A stretch of DNA of 64,000 nt from Pseudomonas pergaminensis. GTDB taxonomy: Bacteria > Pseudomonadota > Gammaproteobacteria > Pseudomonadales > Pseudomonadaceae. Location of the stretch: assembly GCF_024112395.2 (NCBI RefSeq), contig NZ_CP078013.2, positions 4,712,001 through 4,776,000 on the forward strand. Direction: 5' to 3'. Every line of letters starts with the position of its first letter. Positions within the stretch are counted from its first letter, which is position 1. The notes under the pieces were generated by a model. That model ran no database searches. It was not told where the DNA came from and saw nothing but the letters and a program-made list of their open reading frames with translations. Of this stretch, positions 1-8,477 are shown piece by piece. The translations under genes and the position numbers were made by a program.

Positions 1-1577
1 TGGGCCGTGCTGAGGAGTGCGAGTCGGTGTTGCAATTGAACCTCACAACGCAGAGCCTCGGCCTGGGCGTTCATGAACAGAGAAACACGCCTGGGAGTCC
101 CCGCTCCGCCGGGTCGCTCAGCCCAAAAAACCAGATCAAGCGACCGTTGCAGCACCTCCTTCATCAACGTCTTCAACGCCTGTGCATGCACCTCCAATTG
201 ACTCATCAGCGACCGGAGCTCTTGGTACGCGGGTGTCTCTGCGGCGGGATCATCCGGGGCCAACAGCGCGACCAGACCTTTTTCATAGCGTTTTAACTGA
301 TGCTTTTCGGTGAGTAACGCGAGGCCCGGTGCCATGCTCGCAAACACTATTTCTGCGTGTCGTCGCTGATGATCCCACTCAAGTAATGAGTCGCGGATGG
401 GCCCCAGGCGAACGCCGCCGATCAACTGCTTTCTGGTGCGCTCCATGAACCTGAGAAAGGGCACTGCCTCCAGCGGTTGAGACCGGGGGGGCTCTGCGGA
501 GTAGACCTGCGCCAGATTAATCGTAAAGGCACAAGCGACTTCATTGGCCCATTGCCCCTCCAGCAACATCTGAGCGCCTTGCGTCAGTGCATCCCCCACA
601 ATCTTCGGACCACACGCGAATCCAGTTGTCGGCGACAGGCCAGCCGGTGGGCACAATCGATTGCGTCGATTCAACGGCATACACTGCCACAGCTGGTGAA
701 AACGCTCTCTGTCCAGCTCCAGCAGGCCGCATTGAAGGTCGGTGAAGCTCGGATACTCGTAAAAATTGCGTACCACACCTGGAAGGTAAATTACGTGGAG
801 GGCTCTAGCAGGCTCGCCCTCACGATAAATATGCAATGCTCCGGGGATCGCTTCAGCGGGCGCACCCGGCCACATCAATTGGCTCACGTGCACGTTGACC
901 CAAGGTTCACCCGCCCGCTGGCGTGCCTCAGCAGTCGGGGCATCGATGACGGCCTGGACCATCTGCATTGCCGCACTCGACAGTTCGTCCAATTGCCAGG
1001 TAATAAAGGCCCGGTCAGCGAACAGTCCCACGTGCAGCTCGATCCAGCGCTCACGCCGCGTCAGCCAGGAACCCATGGCCAGGGTATTCCAATAGGTTTC
1101 CTGCGCGTGGGCCAGCCGGTCAGTCAGCCGCATCTCGATAACCCGTTGCACCACCTCCGACGGCGTGTAGAGCAATCGACGATTCGGCTCGCCCTTGACG
1201 CTCAGTGCGGTGAAGGCGTTGACGTTGATTTCCACCGCCGGCTTCACCAGCACCAACAATGCCCGCTCGGTCAGCGTCTGGACCTTCTCGGGCAAGAGCG
1301 GCGGCTTGAGCTGGGTAAACAACAGCGTGTCCGGGTCAATCTCAAACGCCTTGTGCAGCTCGGCGCGAATGACCTTCAATACTGTGGGCGAACGTCCTAT
1401 CAGGTGGGCAAGTGCCCGAGTCGACTCGACACACCGAAGGTCGGCAAGGGCAATCTTATTGACCAAGCGGCTGGGATGCGTACTGGCGTTTATTCGCCAT
1501 CGCAGTGTGTTGCGCATGTCCTGCGATGCCGTTTGGGCGGCTATGTCTGCATCGTTGGTATCGAGGGGCGGGCTCAT
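1..1577 (-). CDS. Large DUF6543 (dermonecrotic toxin domain) protein, N-terminal part only
   Basis: An open minus-strand frame runs from an ATG at 1577 off the left edge with no stop, giving 525 visible residues (MSPPLDTNDADIAAQ...). It is soluble and helix-rich, with no signal peptide or membrane segment. The stretch ALHVIYLPGVVRNFYEYPSF (about residues 262-281) resembles the DUF6543 core (LYLPG followed by a short aromatic segment and a helix) of very large Pseudomonas proteins annotated as dermonecrotic toxin domain proteins. Many of these end in leucine-rich repeats and a NEL-type E3 ubiquitin ligase domain. That C-terminus would lie beyond the window, so no activity can be claimed. Base use looks somewhat less GC-rich than in neighbouring genes. 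The start has no strong ribosome site. The plus-strand frames here are shadows. The family call is fairly likely; the function is inferred. Confidence 0.62.
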   Translation of the reverse strand, partial: MSPPLDTNDADIAAQTASQDMRNTLRWRINASTHPSRLVNKIALADLRCVESTRALAHLIGRSPTVLKVIRAELHKAFEIDPDTLLFTQLKPPLLPEKVQTLTERALLVLVKPAVEINVNAFTALSVKGEPNRRLLYTPSEVVQRVIEMRLTDRLAHAQETYWNTLAMGSWLTRRERWIELHVGLFADRAFITWQLDELSSAAMQMVQAVIDAPTAEARQRAGEPWVNVHVSQLMWPGAPAEAIPGALHIYREGEPARALHVIYLPGVVRNFYEYPSFTDLQCGLLELDRERFHQLWQCMPLNRRNRLCPPAGLSPTTGFACGPKIVGDALTQGAQMLLEGQWANEVACAFTINLAQVYSAEPPRSQPLEAVPFLRFMERTRKQLIGGVRLGPIRDSLLEWDHQRRHAEIVFASMAPGLALLTEKHQLKRYEKGLVALLAPDDPAAETPAYQELRSLMSQLEVHAQALKTLMKEVLQRSLDLVFWAERPGGAGTPRRVSLFMNAQAEALRCEVQLQHRLALLSTA

Positions 1578-1732
1578 GGTGTTTTCTATCAATGAGAAAA
1601 AACCAGCCTAGATGGGGCGCATATTCAAAAGGCGCTAGATAGTTAAGCCCATCCAAGAATCGAAAAAAAGCCCGCAGTGTGGGCGGGCGAAAAACCAACG
1701 AAGAGCTTTGGGGGTGTGAAGCAAGGTGACGC
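1578..1732. other. Intergenic gap holding one terminator
   Basis: This 155-base gap lies between the start of the toxin-like gene and the end of uraH. Apart from the hairpin listed separately, nothing is recognisable. A promoter for the minus-strand toxin-like gene must lie here or further upstream. Confidence 0.6.
1663..1690 (-). terminator. Rho-independent terminator after uraH
   Basis: Read on the minus strand, a 6-bp stem GCCCGC/GCGGGC with a 7-base loop is followed directly by seven T residues. It lies about 45 bases past the uraH stop, so it probably ends that transcript and insulates the downstream toxin-like gene. Confidence 0.8.
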
Positions 1733-2086
1733 TCAGCTACCGCGATAGGTGGAGTAGCTGTAAGGCGAAATCAGGAGGGGAACATGGTAATGATCCTGCT
1801 CGGCGCTGATGCCAAAGCGCAGCACCACTACATCCAGGAAGGCCGGCTCTGGCAGTTGCACACCACGCGCGCGGTAATAGTCGCCGGCGCTGAATTGCAG
1901 TTGGTACACGCCGCTGCGATAGTCATCACCTTGCAGCAGCGGCGCGTCGCAACGACCGTCGCTGTTGGTCAGGGCGGTGGCAACCCGTTCCAGTTGCGCG
2001 CCTTCGACGCGGTACAGTTCAACCTTGATCGCGCTGCCGGGGCAGCCGTGCGCGGCGTCCAATACGTGTGTGGTCAAGCGTCCCAT
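1733..2086 (-). CDS. uraH: 5-hydroxyisourate hydrolase
   Basis: This transthyretin-related enzyme hydrolyses 5-hydroxyisourate, the product of urate oxidation, to OHCU. The 117-residue length is normal. The N-terminal RLTTHVLDAAHGCPG and the C-terminal signature YSYSTYRGS are diagnostic of the HIU hydrolase family as opposed to true transthyretin. The frame opens 44 codons further upstream, but the ATG at 2086 is preferred: it carries GGGAGG about 10 bases upstream and starts where the family starts. The gene is divergent from puuE-uraD-alc and works between PuuD (urate to HIU) and UraD (OHCU to allantoin). A TTGT-AC-ACAA palindrome lies 101 bases upstream of the start, and a terminator follows the gene. 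Confidence 0.96.
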   Translation of the reverse strand: MGRLTTHVLDAAHGCPGSAIKVELYRVEGAQLERVATALTNSDGRCDAPLLQGDDYRSGVYQLQFSAGDYYRARGVQLPEPAFLDVVVLRFGISAEQDHYHVPLLISPYSYSTYRGS

Positions 2087-2186
2087 GGCGTCTTTGCGCC
2101 TCCCGTAGACAGTAAGAAGAGTGATCCGCACTTTTTCGGGGCAGCGAAAAAGTCGGCGATGGCTGATTAAGACACTTTCTAAAAAA

Positions 2187-2198
2187 ATTGTACACAAT
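2187..2198. promoter_or_regulatory. Palindrome upstream of uraH, candidate GntR-type operator
   Basis: ATTGTACACAAT has arms ATTGT/ACAAT around a central AC. It matches the palindrome before puuE at 2426-2435 (TTGTATACAA) at all but one base. Such TTGT-N2-ACAA sites are typical of GntR/FadR-type repressors. The regulator is not encoded in this window. Confidence 0.5.
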
Positions 2199-2220
2199 AA
2201 ATTCAACAAATATCCCAACC

Positions 2221-2303
2221 CCTATAGGAGCCGGCGTGCCGACGCCAGTGTCTGGCCTGATACGCCGATGGGAACCCCTCGCTGGCAAGCCAGCTCCTAC
2301 AGG
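2221..2303. repeat. REP pair (REPIN)
   Basis: Two inverted REP hairpins are present. The left reads CTATAGGAGCCGGCGTGCC and the right GCTGGCAAGCCAGCTCCTAC. They are of the TAGGAGC class and separated by about 30 bases. The left copy is degenerate. Confidence 0.75.
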
Positions 2304-2406
2304 TGGGCATCTGGCAAAAAGATTTTGCGGTTTAGCTGACCAGTCAGGCAGGTTTCTTGCAATAGCCTATTCATGTGCCGTTTAGAAAAAATGCAGAAAT
2401 GCGGGC

Positions 2407-2436
2407 TTACAAAGTCGGCGATAAGTTGTATACAAT
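2407..2436 (+). promoter_or_regulatory. Putative puuE promoter with overlapping operator
   Basis: A weak -35 TTACAA (2407-2412), an 18-base spacer and a good -10 TACAAT (2431-2436) stand about 40 bases before puuE. The perfect palindrome TTGTATACAA (2426-2435) covers the -10, the geometry expected of a repressor site. Confidence 0.45.
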
Positions 2437-2475
2437 CACTCATCGCTACTACGACGAACAAGAAGGAAGACTGCA

Positions 2476-3402
2476 GTGAGCGCTGACTACCCACGCGACC
2501 TGATCGGTTACGGCAGTAACCCTCCTCACCCCCACTGGCCGGGCAAGGCGCGCATTGCGCTGTCTTTCGTACTCAACTACGAAGAAGGCGGCGAGCGCAA
2601 TATCCTCCACGGCGACAAAGAGTCCGAAGCCTTCCTGTCGGAAATGGTCTCGGCCCAGCCGCTGCAGGGCGAGCGCAACATGAGCATGGAGTCGCTGTAC
2701 GAATACGGCAGCCGTGCCGGCGTGTGGCGCATCCTCAAACTGTTCAAGGAATTCGATATCCCGCTGACCATCTTCGCCGTGGCCATGGCCGCCCAGCGCC
2801 ACCCGGATGTGATCCGCGCGATGGTCGCCGCCGGCCACGAGATCTGCAGCCACGGCTACCGCTGGATCGACTACCAATACATGGACGAGGCCCAGGAGCG
2901 CGAGCACATGCTCGAAGCCATCCGCATCCTCACCGAACTGACCGGCGAACGCCCGCTGGGCTGGTACACCGGGCGCACCGGCCCCAATACGCGGCGGCTG
3001 GTGATGGAGGAAGGTGGCTTTCTCTACGACTGCGACACCTACGACGATGACCTGCCCTACTGGGAACCCAATAACCCCACCGGCAAGCCGCACCTGGTGA
3101 TCCCCTACACCCTGGACACCAACGACATGCGCTTTACCCAGGTGCAGGGTTTCAACAAGGGTGATGACTTTTTCGAGTACCTCAAGGACGCGTTCGACGT
3201 GCTCTACGCCGAAGGCGCCGAGGCGCCGAAAATGCTTTCCATCGGCCTGCATTGCCGCCTGATCGGCCGCCCGGCGCGCCTGGCGTCGTTGAAGCGTTTT
3301 ATCGAATACGCAAAAGGTCATGAACAGGTGTGGTTCACCCGCCGCGTCGACATCGCCCGTCACTGGCACGAAACCCACCCGTACACGGGAGCCGCGAAAT
3401 GA
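2476..3402 (+). CDS. puuE: Allantoinase, polysaccharide-deacetylase type
   Basis: PuuE opens the hydantoin ring of allantoin to allantoate. It belongs to the NodB/polysaccharide-deacetylase fold rather than the amidohydrolase (AllB) fold. The 308-residue protein has the PuuE N-terminus (DLIGYGSNPPHPHWPGKARI), the NYEEGGE segment, HEICSHGYRW and the GWYTGRTGPNTRRL loop. It begins with GTG at 2476, supported by AGAAGGA 8-9 bases upstream. It overlaps uraD by the ATGA arrangement, so the two are translationally coupled. It is the first gene of the rightward ureide operon. The family member is clear; the enzyme activity comes from family knowledge. Confidence 0.95.
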   Translation: MSADYPRDLIGYGSNPPHPHWPGKARIALSFVLNYEEGGERNILHGDKESEAFLSEMVSAQPLQGERNMSMESLYEYGSRAGVWRILKLFKEFDIPLTIFAVAMAAQRHPDVIRAMVAAGHEICSHGYRWIDYQYMDEAQEREHMLEAIRILTELTGERPLGWYTGRTGPNTRRLVMEEGGFLYDCDTYDDDLPYWEPNNPTGKPHLVIPYTLDTNDMRFTQVQGFNKGDDFFEYLKDAFDVLYAEGAEAPKMLSIGLHCRLIGRPARLASLKRFIEYAKGHEQVWFTRRVDIARHWHETHPYTGAAK

Positions 3403-3914
3403 CTGCGTTCCACACCTTGAAACCCTCGACCCTGAGCCGCGATGCATTCGTCGCAGCCTTCGCCGACATCTACGAACATTCGCCATGGGTGGCCGAAAAG
3501 GCCTTCGACCTGGGCCAGGACACTTCGATCGACCAGATCGAAACCCTGCACCAGCGCATGAGCGACATCCTGTTGAGCGCCGATCATGCCAGCCAGCTTA
3601 TGCTGGTAGTCGCTCACCCGGACCTGGCCGGCAAAGCCGCCGTCCAGGGGCAACTCACCGAAGCCAGCACCAATGAACAGGCTGGCGCCGGTATTCACCA
3701 ATGCACGGCCGAAGAGTTCTCGCGCTTCACCGAGCTGAACGATGCCTACAAGGCCAAGTTCAAGTTTCCCTTCATCATGGCGGTAAAAGGCAGCAACCGG
3801 CACCAGATCCTCGCCGCGTTCGAAACGCGCATCCACAACTCGGTGGACACTGAGTTCAAGTGCGCGCTGGACGAGATCAACAAGATCGCGTTGTTCCGCT
3901 TACTGACCCTCTAA
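3399..3914 (+). CDS. uraD: OHCU decarboxylase
   Basis: UraD decarboxylates 2-oxo-4-hydroxy-4-carboxy-5-ureidoimidazoline (from UraH) to S-allantoin. The 171-residue length is typical. Visible family marks are [17 protein letters not shown] near the N-terminus, HPDLAG (with the catalytic His at about residue 72) and the [21 protein letters not shown] segment. The start at 3399 overlaps the puuE stop by four bases. An upstream extension of the frame is ignored because it lies inside puuE. The next gene, alc, follows after 41 bases. Confidence 0.96.
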   Translation: MTAFHTLKPSTLSRDAFVAAFADIYEHSPWVAEKAFDLGQDTSIDQIETLHQRMSDILLSADHASQLMLVVAHPDLAGKAAVQGQLTEASTNEQAGAGIHQCTAEEFSRFTELNDAYKAKFKFPFIMAVKGSNRHQILAAFETRIHNSVDTEFKCALDEINKIALFRLLTL

Positions 3915-3955
3915 ACGACCATCCCCAGCCACTTTATCTAAGGCAGACAAGAAGA

Positions 3956-4951
3956 ATGAAAGCTTACGCCGTACCTTTCGAAAAGTTCGTCAACCTGGCC
4001 GACGCCCGCCTGGGCACCAAGATCATCTCCGTCACCGATGACTGGTTCGCCGACGCCAACCGCCTGTTCCAGCCGACTCCGGCCGTGTGGAAGGAGGGCG
4101 TTTTCGATGACAACGGCAAGTGGATGGACGGCTGGGAGTCGCGCCGCAAGCGCTTCGAAGGCTACGACAGCGCGGTGATCCGCCTGGGCGTGCCGGGTTC
4201 GATCAAGGGCGTGGACATCGACACTTCATTCTTCACCGGCAACTACCCGCCGTCGGCGTCCCTGGAAGCCTGCTTCCTGGCCTCGGGCGAGCCTGACGAA
4301 AACACCCAGTGGGTGGAAGTGCTGTCGGCCGTCGAGCTGCAGGGCAACAGCCACCACTACCACGAGATCAACAACGACCAGGCATTCAGCCACCTGCGCT
4401 TCAACATCTACCCGGATGGCGGCGTGGCGCGTCTGCGTGTGTACGGCGTGCCGTTCCGCGACTGGTCTTCGGTGGGCGACAACGAACAGGTCGACCTGGC
4501 TGCTGCCTTGAATGGTGGCCGCGCGCTGGCGTGCTCCGACGAGCACTTCGGCCGCATGAGCAACATCCTCAACCCGGGCCGTGGCATCAACATGGGCGAC
4601 GGCTGGGAAACCGCACGTCGTCGCACGCCAGGCAATGACTGGGTGATTGTCGCCCTGGGCCACCCAGGCGAGATCGAGAAGATCATCGTCGATACCCTGC
4701 ACTTCAAGGGCAACTACCCGGACACCTGCTCGATCCAGGGCGCGTTCGTGAAGGGCGGCACCGACAGCCAGATCGAAACCCAATCGCTGTTCTGGCGCGA
4801 ACTGCTGCCGGCGCAGAAGCTGGAAATGCACGCTGAACACACGTTCGCCGAGCAGATCAAGGCGCTGGGCCCGATTACCCACATCCGCCTGAACGTGTTC
4901 CCGGATGGTGGCGTGAGCCGCCTGCGCGTATTGGGCAAGGTAGCTAAGTAA
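3956..4951 (+). CDS. alc: Allantoicase
   Basis: Allantoicase hydrolyses allantoate to ureidoglycolate and urea. The 331-residue protein has the two tandem allantoicase repeats. Each contains a [23 protein letters not shown] or [23 protein letters not shown] block and ends in an [15 protein letters not shown] motif (about residues 155-165 and 315-325). The ATG at 3956 has AGAAG just upstream and gives the family N-terminus [24 protein letters not shown] pair separates it from allA, but the genes are co-oriented and probably one operon. Confidence 0.95.
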   Translation: MKAYAVPFEKFVNLADARLGTKIISVTDDWFADANRLFQPTPAVWKEGVFDDNGKWMDGWESRRKRFEGYDSAVIRLGVPGSIKGVDIDTSFFTGNYPPSASLEACFLASGEPDENTQWVEVLSAVELQGNSHHYHEINNDQAFSHLRFNIYPDGGVARLRVYGVPFRDWSSVGDNEQVDLAAALNGGRALACSDEHFGRMSNILNPGRGINMGDGWETARRRTPGNDWVIVALGHPGEIEKIIVDTLHFKGNYPDTCSIQGAFVKGGTDSQIETQSLFWRELLPAQKLEMHAEHTFAEQIKALGPITHIRLNVFPDGGVSRLRVLGKVAK

Positions 4952-4961
4952 GCGGTGAACC

Positions 4962-5029
4962 CATCGCAGGCAAGCCAGCTCCCACAGGGGAATGCATTCC
5001 CAGTGTGGGAGCGGGCTTGCCCGCGATGA
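4962..5029. repeat. REP pair, tail-to-tail
   Basis: The left hairpin is CGCAGGCAAGCCAGCTCCCACA and the right is TGTGGGAGCGGGCTTGCCCGCG. Their CCCACA/TGTGGG ends face inward, the reverse of most REP pairs in this window. The pair lies inside the probable ureide operon between alc and allA, so it may affect mRNA stability. Confidence 0.8.
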
Positions 5030-5070
5030 CAACAGATCAAACAACACAGTATTCGGATAAGAAGACAGCC

Positions 5071-5574
5071 ATGCGCACACTGATGATCGAACCCCTGACC
5101 AAAGAAGCCTTCGCCCCTTTCGGAGACGTTATCGAAACCGACGGCAGCGATCACTTCATGATCAACAACGGGTCGACCATGCGCTTCCACAAACTGGCAA
5201 CGGTGGAAACCGCCAAGCCAGAGGACAACGCCATCATCAGCATCTTCCGCGCCGACGCGCAGGACATGCCGCTGACCGTGTGCATGCTGGAACGACACCC
5301 GCTGGGCAGCCAGGCTTTCATTCCGCTGCTCGGCAACCCCTTTCTGATCGTGGTCGCGCCACTTGGCGATGCACCTGTATCGGGCTTGGTCCGCGCCTTC
5401 GTCACCAACGGCAGGCAGGGCATTAATTACCATCGCGGCGTCTGGCACCACCCGGTGCTGACGATCGAAAAGCGGGATGACTTCCTGGTGGTTGATCGCA
5501 GTGGCACAGGCAATAACTGCGATGAGCATTTTTTCAAAGAGGATGAGCGGTTGATCCTCGCCCCCCACCAATAA
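5071..5574 (+). CDS. allA: Ureidoglycolate lyase
   Basis: AllA splits ureidoglycolate into glyoxylate and urea, completing allantoin breakdown. It is a cupin-like protein of 167 residues, the usual length. Visible family features are the N-terminal EPLTKEAFAPFGDVIE, the LERHPLGSQAFIPL motif with its metal-ligand His, and NYHRGVWHHPVL near residue 125. The ATG at 5071 is chosen over an in-frame upstream start that falls within the REP. puuD follows 51 bases downstream, consistent with one operon. Confidence 0.95.
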   Translation: MRTLMIEPLTKEAFAPFGDVIETDGSDHFMINNGSTMRFHKLATVETAKPEDNAIISIFRADAQDMPLTVCMLERHPLGSQAFIPLLGNPFLIVVAPLGDAPVSGLVRAFVTNGRQGINYHRGVWHHPVLTIEKRDDFLVVDRSGTGNNCDEHFFKEDERLILAPHQ

Positions 5575-5625
5575 GAGAAGGTCTGATCACCCGACAACAA
5601 GGGTGACAGGCGAGAGGTAAAGACT

Positions 5626-6936
5626 GTGGAAGCACATTTGATGGAATGGCTGAACCTGAGCGTGCGCTGGGTTCACATGATCACGGGCGTCGCGTGGATC
5701 GGCGCTTCTTTCTACTTCGTCTGGCTGGAAAACAACCTCAATCGCGTCAACCCCAAGAGCGGCCTGGCCGGTGACTTGTGGGCGATCCACGGTGGCGGTA
5801 TCTACCACCTGGAAAAATACAAACTGGCCCCTCCGACCATGCCGGACAACCTGCACTGGTTCAAATGGGAAGCCTATTTCACCTGGATGTCCGGCATCGC
5901 GCTGCTGTGCGTAGTGTTTTACTGGAACCCCACGTTGTACCTGCTGGCCCCTGGCAGCAGCCTCAGTGGTCCGGAAGGCGTATTGCTGGGCATTGGCTCA
6001 TTGTTCGCCGGCTGGTTCATCTACTCCTTCCTCTGCGATTCGGCCCTGGGCAAGCGCCCTGCCCTGCTCGGTTTCATCCTGTTCGTGCTGTTGATTGCCG
6101 CCGCGTACGGCTTCAGCAAAGTGTTCAGTGGCCGTGGCGCCTACCTGCACGTGGGTGCGGTGATCGGCACCATCATGGTGGGCAACGTGTTCCGCATCAT
6201 CATGCCGGCGCAACGTGCACTGGTCGCGGCGATCGCCGAGAACCGCACACCAGACCCGGCGCTGCCGGCCAAAGGCCTGCTGCGTTCACGGCACAACAAC
6301 TACTTCACCTTGCCGGTGCTGTTCATCATGATCAGCAACCACTTCCCGAGCACCTACGGCAGCCAATACAACTGGCTGATCCTGGCCGGTATCGCGGTGG
6401 CGGCGGTGTTGGTGCGGCACTACTTCAACACCCGGCATAACAGCCAGAAGTATGCGTGGACGTTGCCGGTAGGCGCGCTGGCGATGATTTGCCTAGCGTA
6501 TGTGACCGGGCCAAAACCGGTATCGACTTCGCCAGAAGTGGCCAAGGCACCCGCGGCAATCGAGTATCAGCCATTGCCGGAAACCGCAGTGGGTGGTGGC
6601 CTGAAACCTGCTGCACCTGCTGCACCGGCTGCTCCGGCTGCTCCGGCGGCCGAACCGGCACCGGCCCAGGCCACCACCGATTTCGGCCAGGTCCACAGCG
6701 TGATCGAACAGCGTTGCACCGTGTGCCATTCGGCCAAGCCCACCAGCCCACTGTTCAGCACCGCGCCGGCTGGGGTGATGTTTGACACCCCGGCACAGAT
6801 CCAGCAGCAGGCCGCGCGTATTCAAGCGCAGGCCGTGGCGAGCCAGATCATGCCGTTGGGCAACATCACCCAGATGACCCAGCAGGAACGGGACTTGATT
6901 GGCACCTGGATCAATCAGGGGGCCCGTACCAACTGA
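5626..6936 (+). CDS. puuD: Urate hydroxylase PuuD, membrane-bound with C-terminal cytochrome c
   Basis: PuuD oxidises urate to 5-hydroxyisourate and replaces soluble uricase in many bacteria. The roughly 300-residue N-terminal part is an integral membrane domain with seven to eight hydrophobic helices and the start MEWLNLSVRWVHMITGVAWI. An alanine-proline linker (about residues 326-348, repeated AAP units) follows. The C-terminus is a c-type cytochrome domain with the haem motif CTVCH at residues 364-368 and a distal Met near SQIMPLGN. Electrons probably go to the respiratory chain rather than directly to O2. The start is GTG at 5626 with GAGAGG upstream. The product feeds UraH and UraD in the same locus. 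Confidence 0.94.
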   Translation: MEAHLMEWLNLSVRWVHMITGVAWIGASFYFVWLENNLNRVNPKSGLAGDLWAIHGGGIYHLEKYKLAPPTMPDNLHWFKWEAYFTWMSGIALLCVVFYWNPTLYLLAPGSSLSGPEGVLLGIGSLFAGWFIYSFLCDSALGKRPALLGFILFVLLIAAAYGFSKVFSGRGAYLHVGAVIGTIMVGNVFRIIMPAQRALVAAIAENRTPDPALPAKGLLRSRHNNYFTLPVLFIMISNHFPSTYGSQYNWLILAGIAVAAVLVRHYFNTRHNSQKYAWTLPVGALAMICLAYVTGPKPVSTSPEVAKAPAAIEYQPLPETAVGGGLKPAAPAAPAAPAAPAAEPAPAQATTDFGQVHSVIEQRCTVCHSAKPTSPLFSTAPAGVMFDTPAQIQQQAARIQAQAVASQIMPLGNITQMTQQERDLIGTWINQGARTN

Positions 6937-6956
6937 CAGCCTGATGCAAATCCAAT

Positions 6957-7046
6957 GGTGGGAGCGGGCTTGCTCGCGAATGCGAGGGTTCAGTCACTTA
7001 TGTTTTGAATGACACACCGCTTTCGCGAGCAAGCCCGCTCCCACAG
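6957..7046. repeat. REP pair (REPIN)
   Basis: Two inverted copies of the GGGAGCGGGCTTGCTCGCGA type are separated by about 45 bases. The pair lies between puuD and the permease gene and may partly terminate or protect the upstream message. Confidence 0.85.
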
Positions 7047-7130
7047 GGGCTTTGCAGCGTTTTCAAGCGCAAGTTCCACCCGGCAATTGAATGCCAAACA
7101 ACACAACAATAAAAAGATCCGAGGTGCTGC

Positions 7131-8477
7131 ATGACCGAGTTAGCCGAACCGCAGATTCCTGCCGCGCCCGCCATGGTGCGGCTGCCCCTCTTGCAACTGA
7201 TTCTGGTAGGCCTGCAACACGTCTTGCTGATGTACGGCGGCGCCGTCGCCGTGCCCCTGATTATTGGCCAAGCCGCCGGCCTGAGCCGTGAAGAAATCGC
7301 CTTCCTGATCAACGCCGACCTGCTGGTGGCCGGGATCGCCACCATGGTGCAGTCGTTTGGCATCGGCCCGGTGGGCATTCGCATGCCGGTGATGATGGGC
7401 GCCAGTTTTGCCGCCGTCGGCAGCATGGTCGCCATGGCCGGCATGCCCGGCATCGGCTTGCAGGGGATCTTCGGCGCAACCATCGCCGCCGGGTTCTTCG
7501 GCATGCTGATCGCGCCGTTCATGTCCAAGGTCGTACGCTTTTTCCCACCACTGGTGACCGGCACGGTGATCACCGCGATCGGCCTGTCGCTGTTTCCGGT
7601 GGCCGTGAACTGGGCCGGGGGCGGCAGTGCCGCCGCCACATTTGGCTCGCCGATCTACCTGGCGATTGCCGCACTGGTACTGGCCACCATCCTACTGATC
7701 AACCGCTTCATGCGCGGTTTCTGGGTGAATATCTCGGTGCTGATCGGCATGGGCCTGGGCTACGCCTTGTGCGGTGCGCTCGGCATGGTCGACCTCAGCG
7801 GCCTGGCGATGGCGCCGTGGGTGCAAGTGGTGACGCCGCTGCACTTCGGCATGCCCAAGTTCGAGTTGGCGCCGATCCTGTCGATGTGCCTGGTGGTAGT
7901 GATCATCTTTGTCGAATCCACCGGGATGTTTCTCGCGCTGGGCAAGATCACCGGCCAGGATGTCACGCCGAAGATGCTGCGCCGTGGCCTGTTGTGTGAT
8001 GCCGGTGCGTCATTCTTTGCCGGCTTCTTCAACACCTTCACCCACTCTTCCTTCGCGCAGAACATCGGCCTGGTGCAGATGACCGGCGTGCGTTGCCGTT
8101 CGGTGACGATCATGGCCGGGGTCTTCCTGATTGTGCTGAGCCTGTTGCCCAAGGCCGCCTACCTCGTGGCATCGATTCCACCGGCGGTGCTGGGCGGCGC
8201 GGCCATCGCCATGTTCGGCATGGTGGCGGCGACCGGGATCAAGATCCTGCAGGAAGCCGACATCGCCGACCGTCGCAACCAGTTGCTGGTGGCGGTGAGT
8301 ATCGGCATGGGCCTGATCCCCGTGGTGCGCCCGGAGTTCTTCGCGCAGCTACCGCTGTGGATGAGCCCGATTACCCACAGTGGCATCGCCATGGCCACGC
8401 TCAGCGCGTTGTCGCTGAATATCCTGTTCAACATTCTCGGTGGCGCTGAACGCCCTGAAGTCGCTCATACGCATTGA
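7131..8477 (+). CDS. NCS2-family uric acid/xanthine permease
   Basis: This inner-membrane nucleobase:cation symporter has 448 residues and about 13-14 hydrophobic segments. NCS2 signatures are the first-helix motif QHVLLMYGGAVAVP (about 24-37) and QNIGLVQMTGVR (from residue 310), which fits the Q/E/P-N-x-G-x4-T-[RKG] family signature. Its place between puuD and the porin indicates uric acid or xanthine as cargo, like UacT, UapA or XanQ. The exact substrate cannot be told from sequence alone. The ATG at 7131 lies 8 bases after a GAGG. A REP pair and an 84-base gap separate it from puuD, so it may have its own promoter. Confidence 0.9.
   Translation: MTELAEPQIPAAPAMVRLPLLQLILVGLQHVLLMYGGAVAVPLIIGQAAGLSREEIAFLINADLLVAGIATMVQSFGIGPVGIRMPVMMGASFAAVGSMVAMAGMPGIGLQGIFGATIAAGFFGMLIAPFMSKVVRFFPPLVTGTVITAIGLSLFPVAVNWAGGGSAAATFGSPIYLAIAALVLATILLINRFMRGFWVNISVLIGMGLGYALCGALGMVDLSGLAMAPWVQVVTPLHFGMPKFELAPILSMCLVVVIIFVESTGMFLALGKITGQDVTPKMLRRGLLCDAGASFFAGFFNTFTHSSFAQNIGLVQMTGVRCRSVTIMAGVFLIVLSLLPKAAYLVASIPPAVLGGAAIAMFGMVAATGIKILQEADIADRRNQLLVAVSIGMGLIPVVRPEFFAQLPLWMSPITHSGIAMATLSALSLNILFNILGGAERPEVAHTH

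Larger units (their letters stand above)
2087..2475. other. Divergent control region of uraH and puuE
   Basis: These 389 bases carry no credible gene. They hold the two TTGT-N2-ACAA palindromes, one near each divergent start, and a REP pair (2221-2303) between them. Confidence 0.7.

Noticed and set aside
477..1595. 372-codon plus-strand open frame at the left edge
   Set aside because: The minus strand has an uninterrupted 525-codon frame with a family-like protein; the plus translation is rich in Arg, Gln and His, as antisense frames usually are.
2221..2303. Regular spacing of REP hairpins considered as a CRISPR array
   Set aside because: The repeats are dispersed single pairs, palindromic, without uniform spacers or cas genes.
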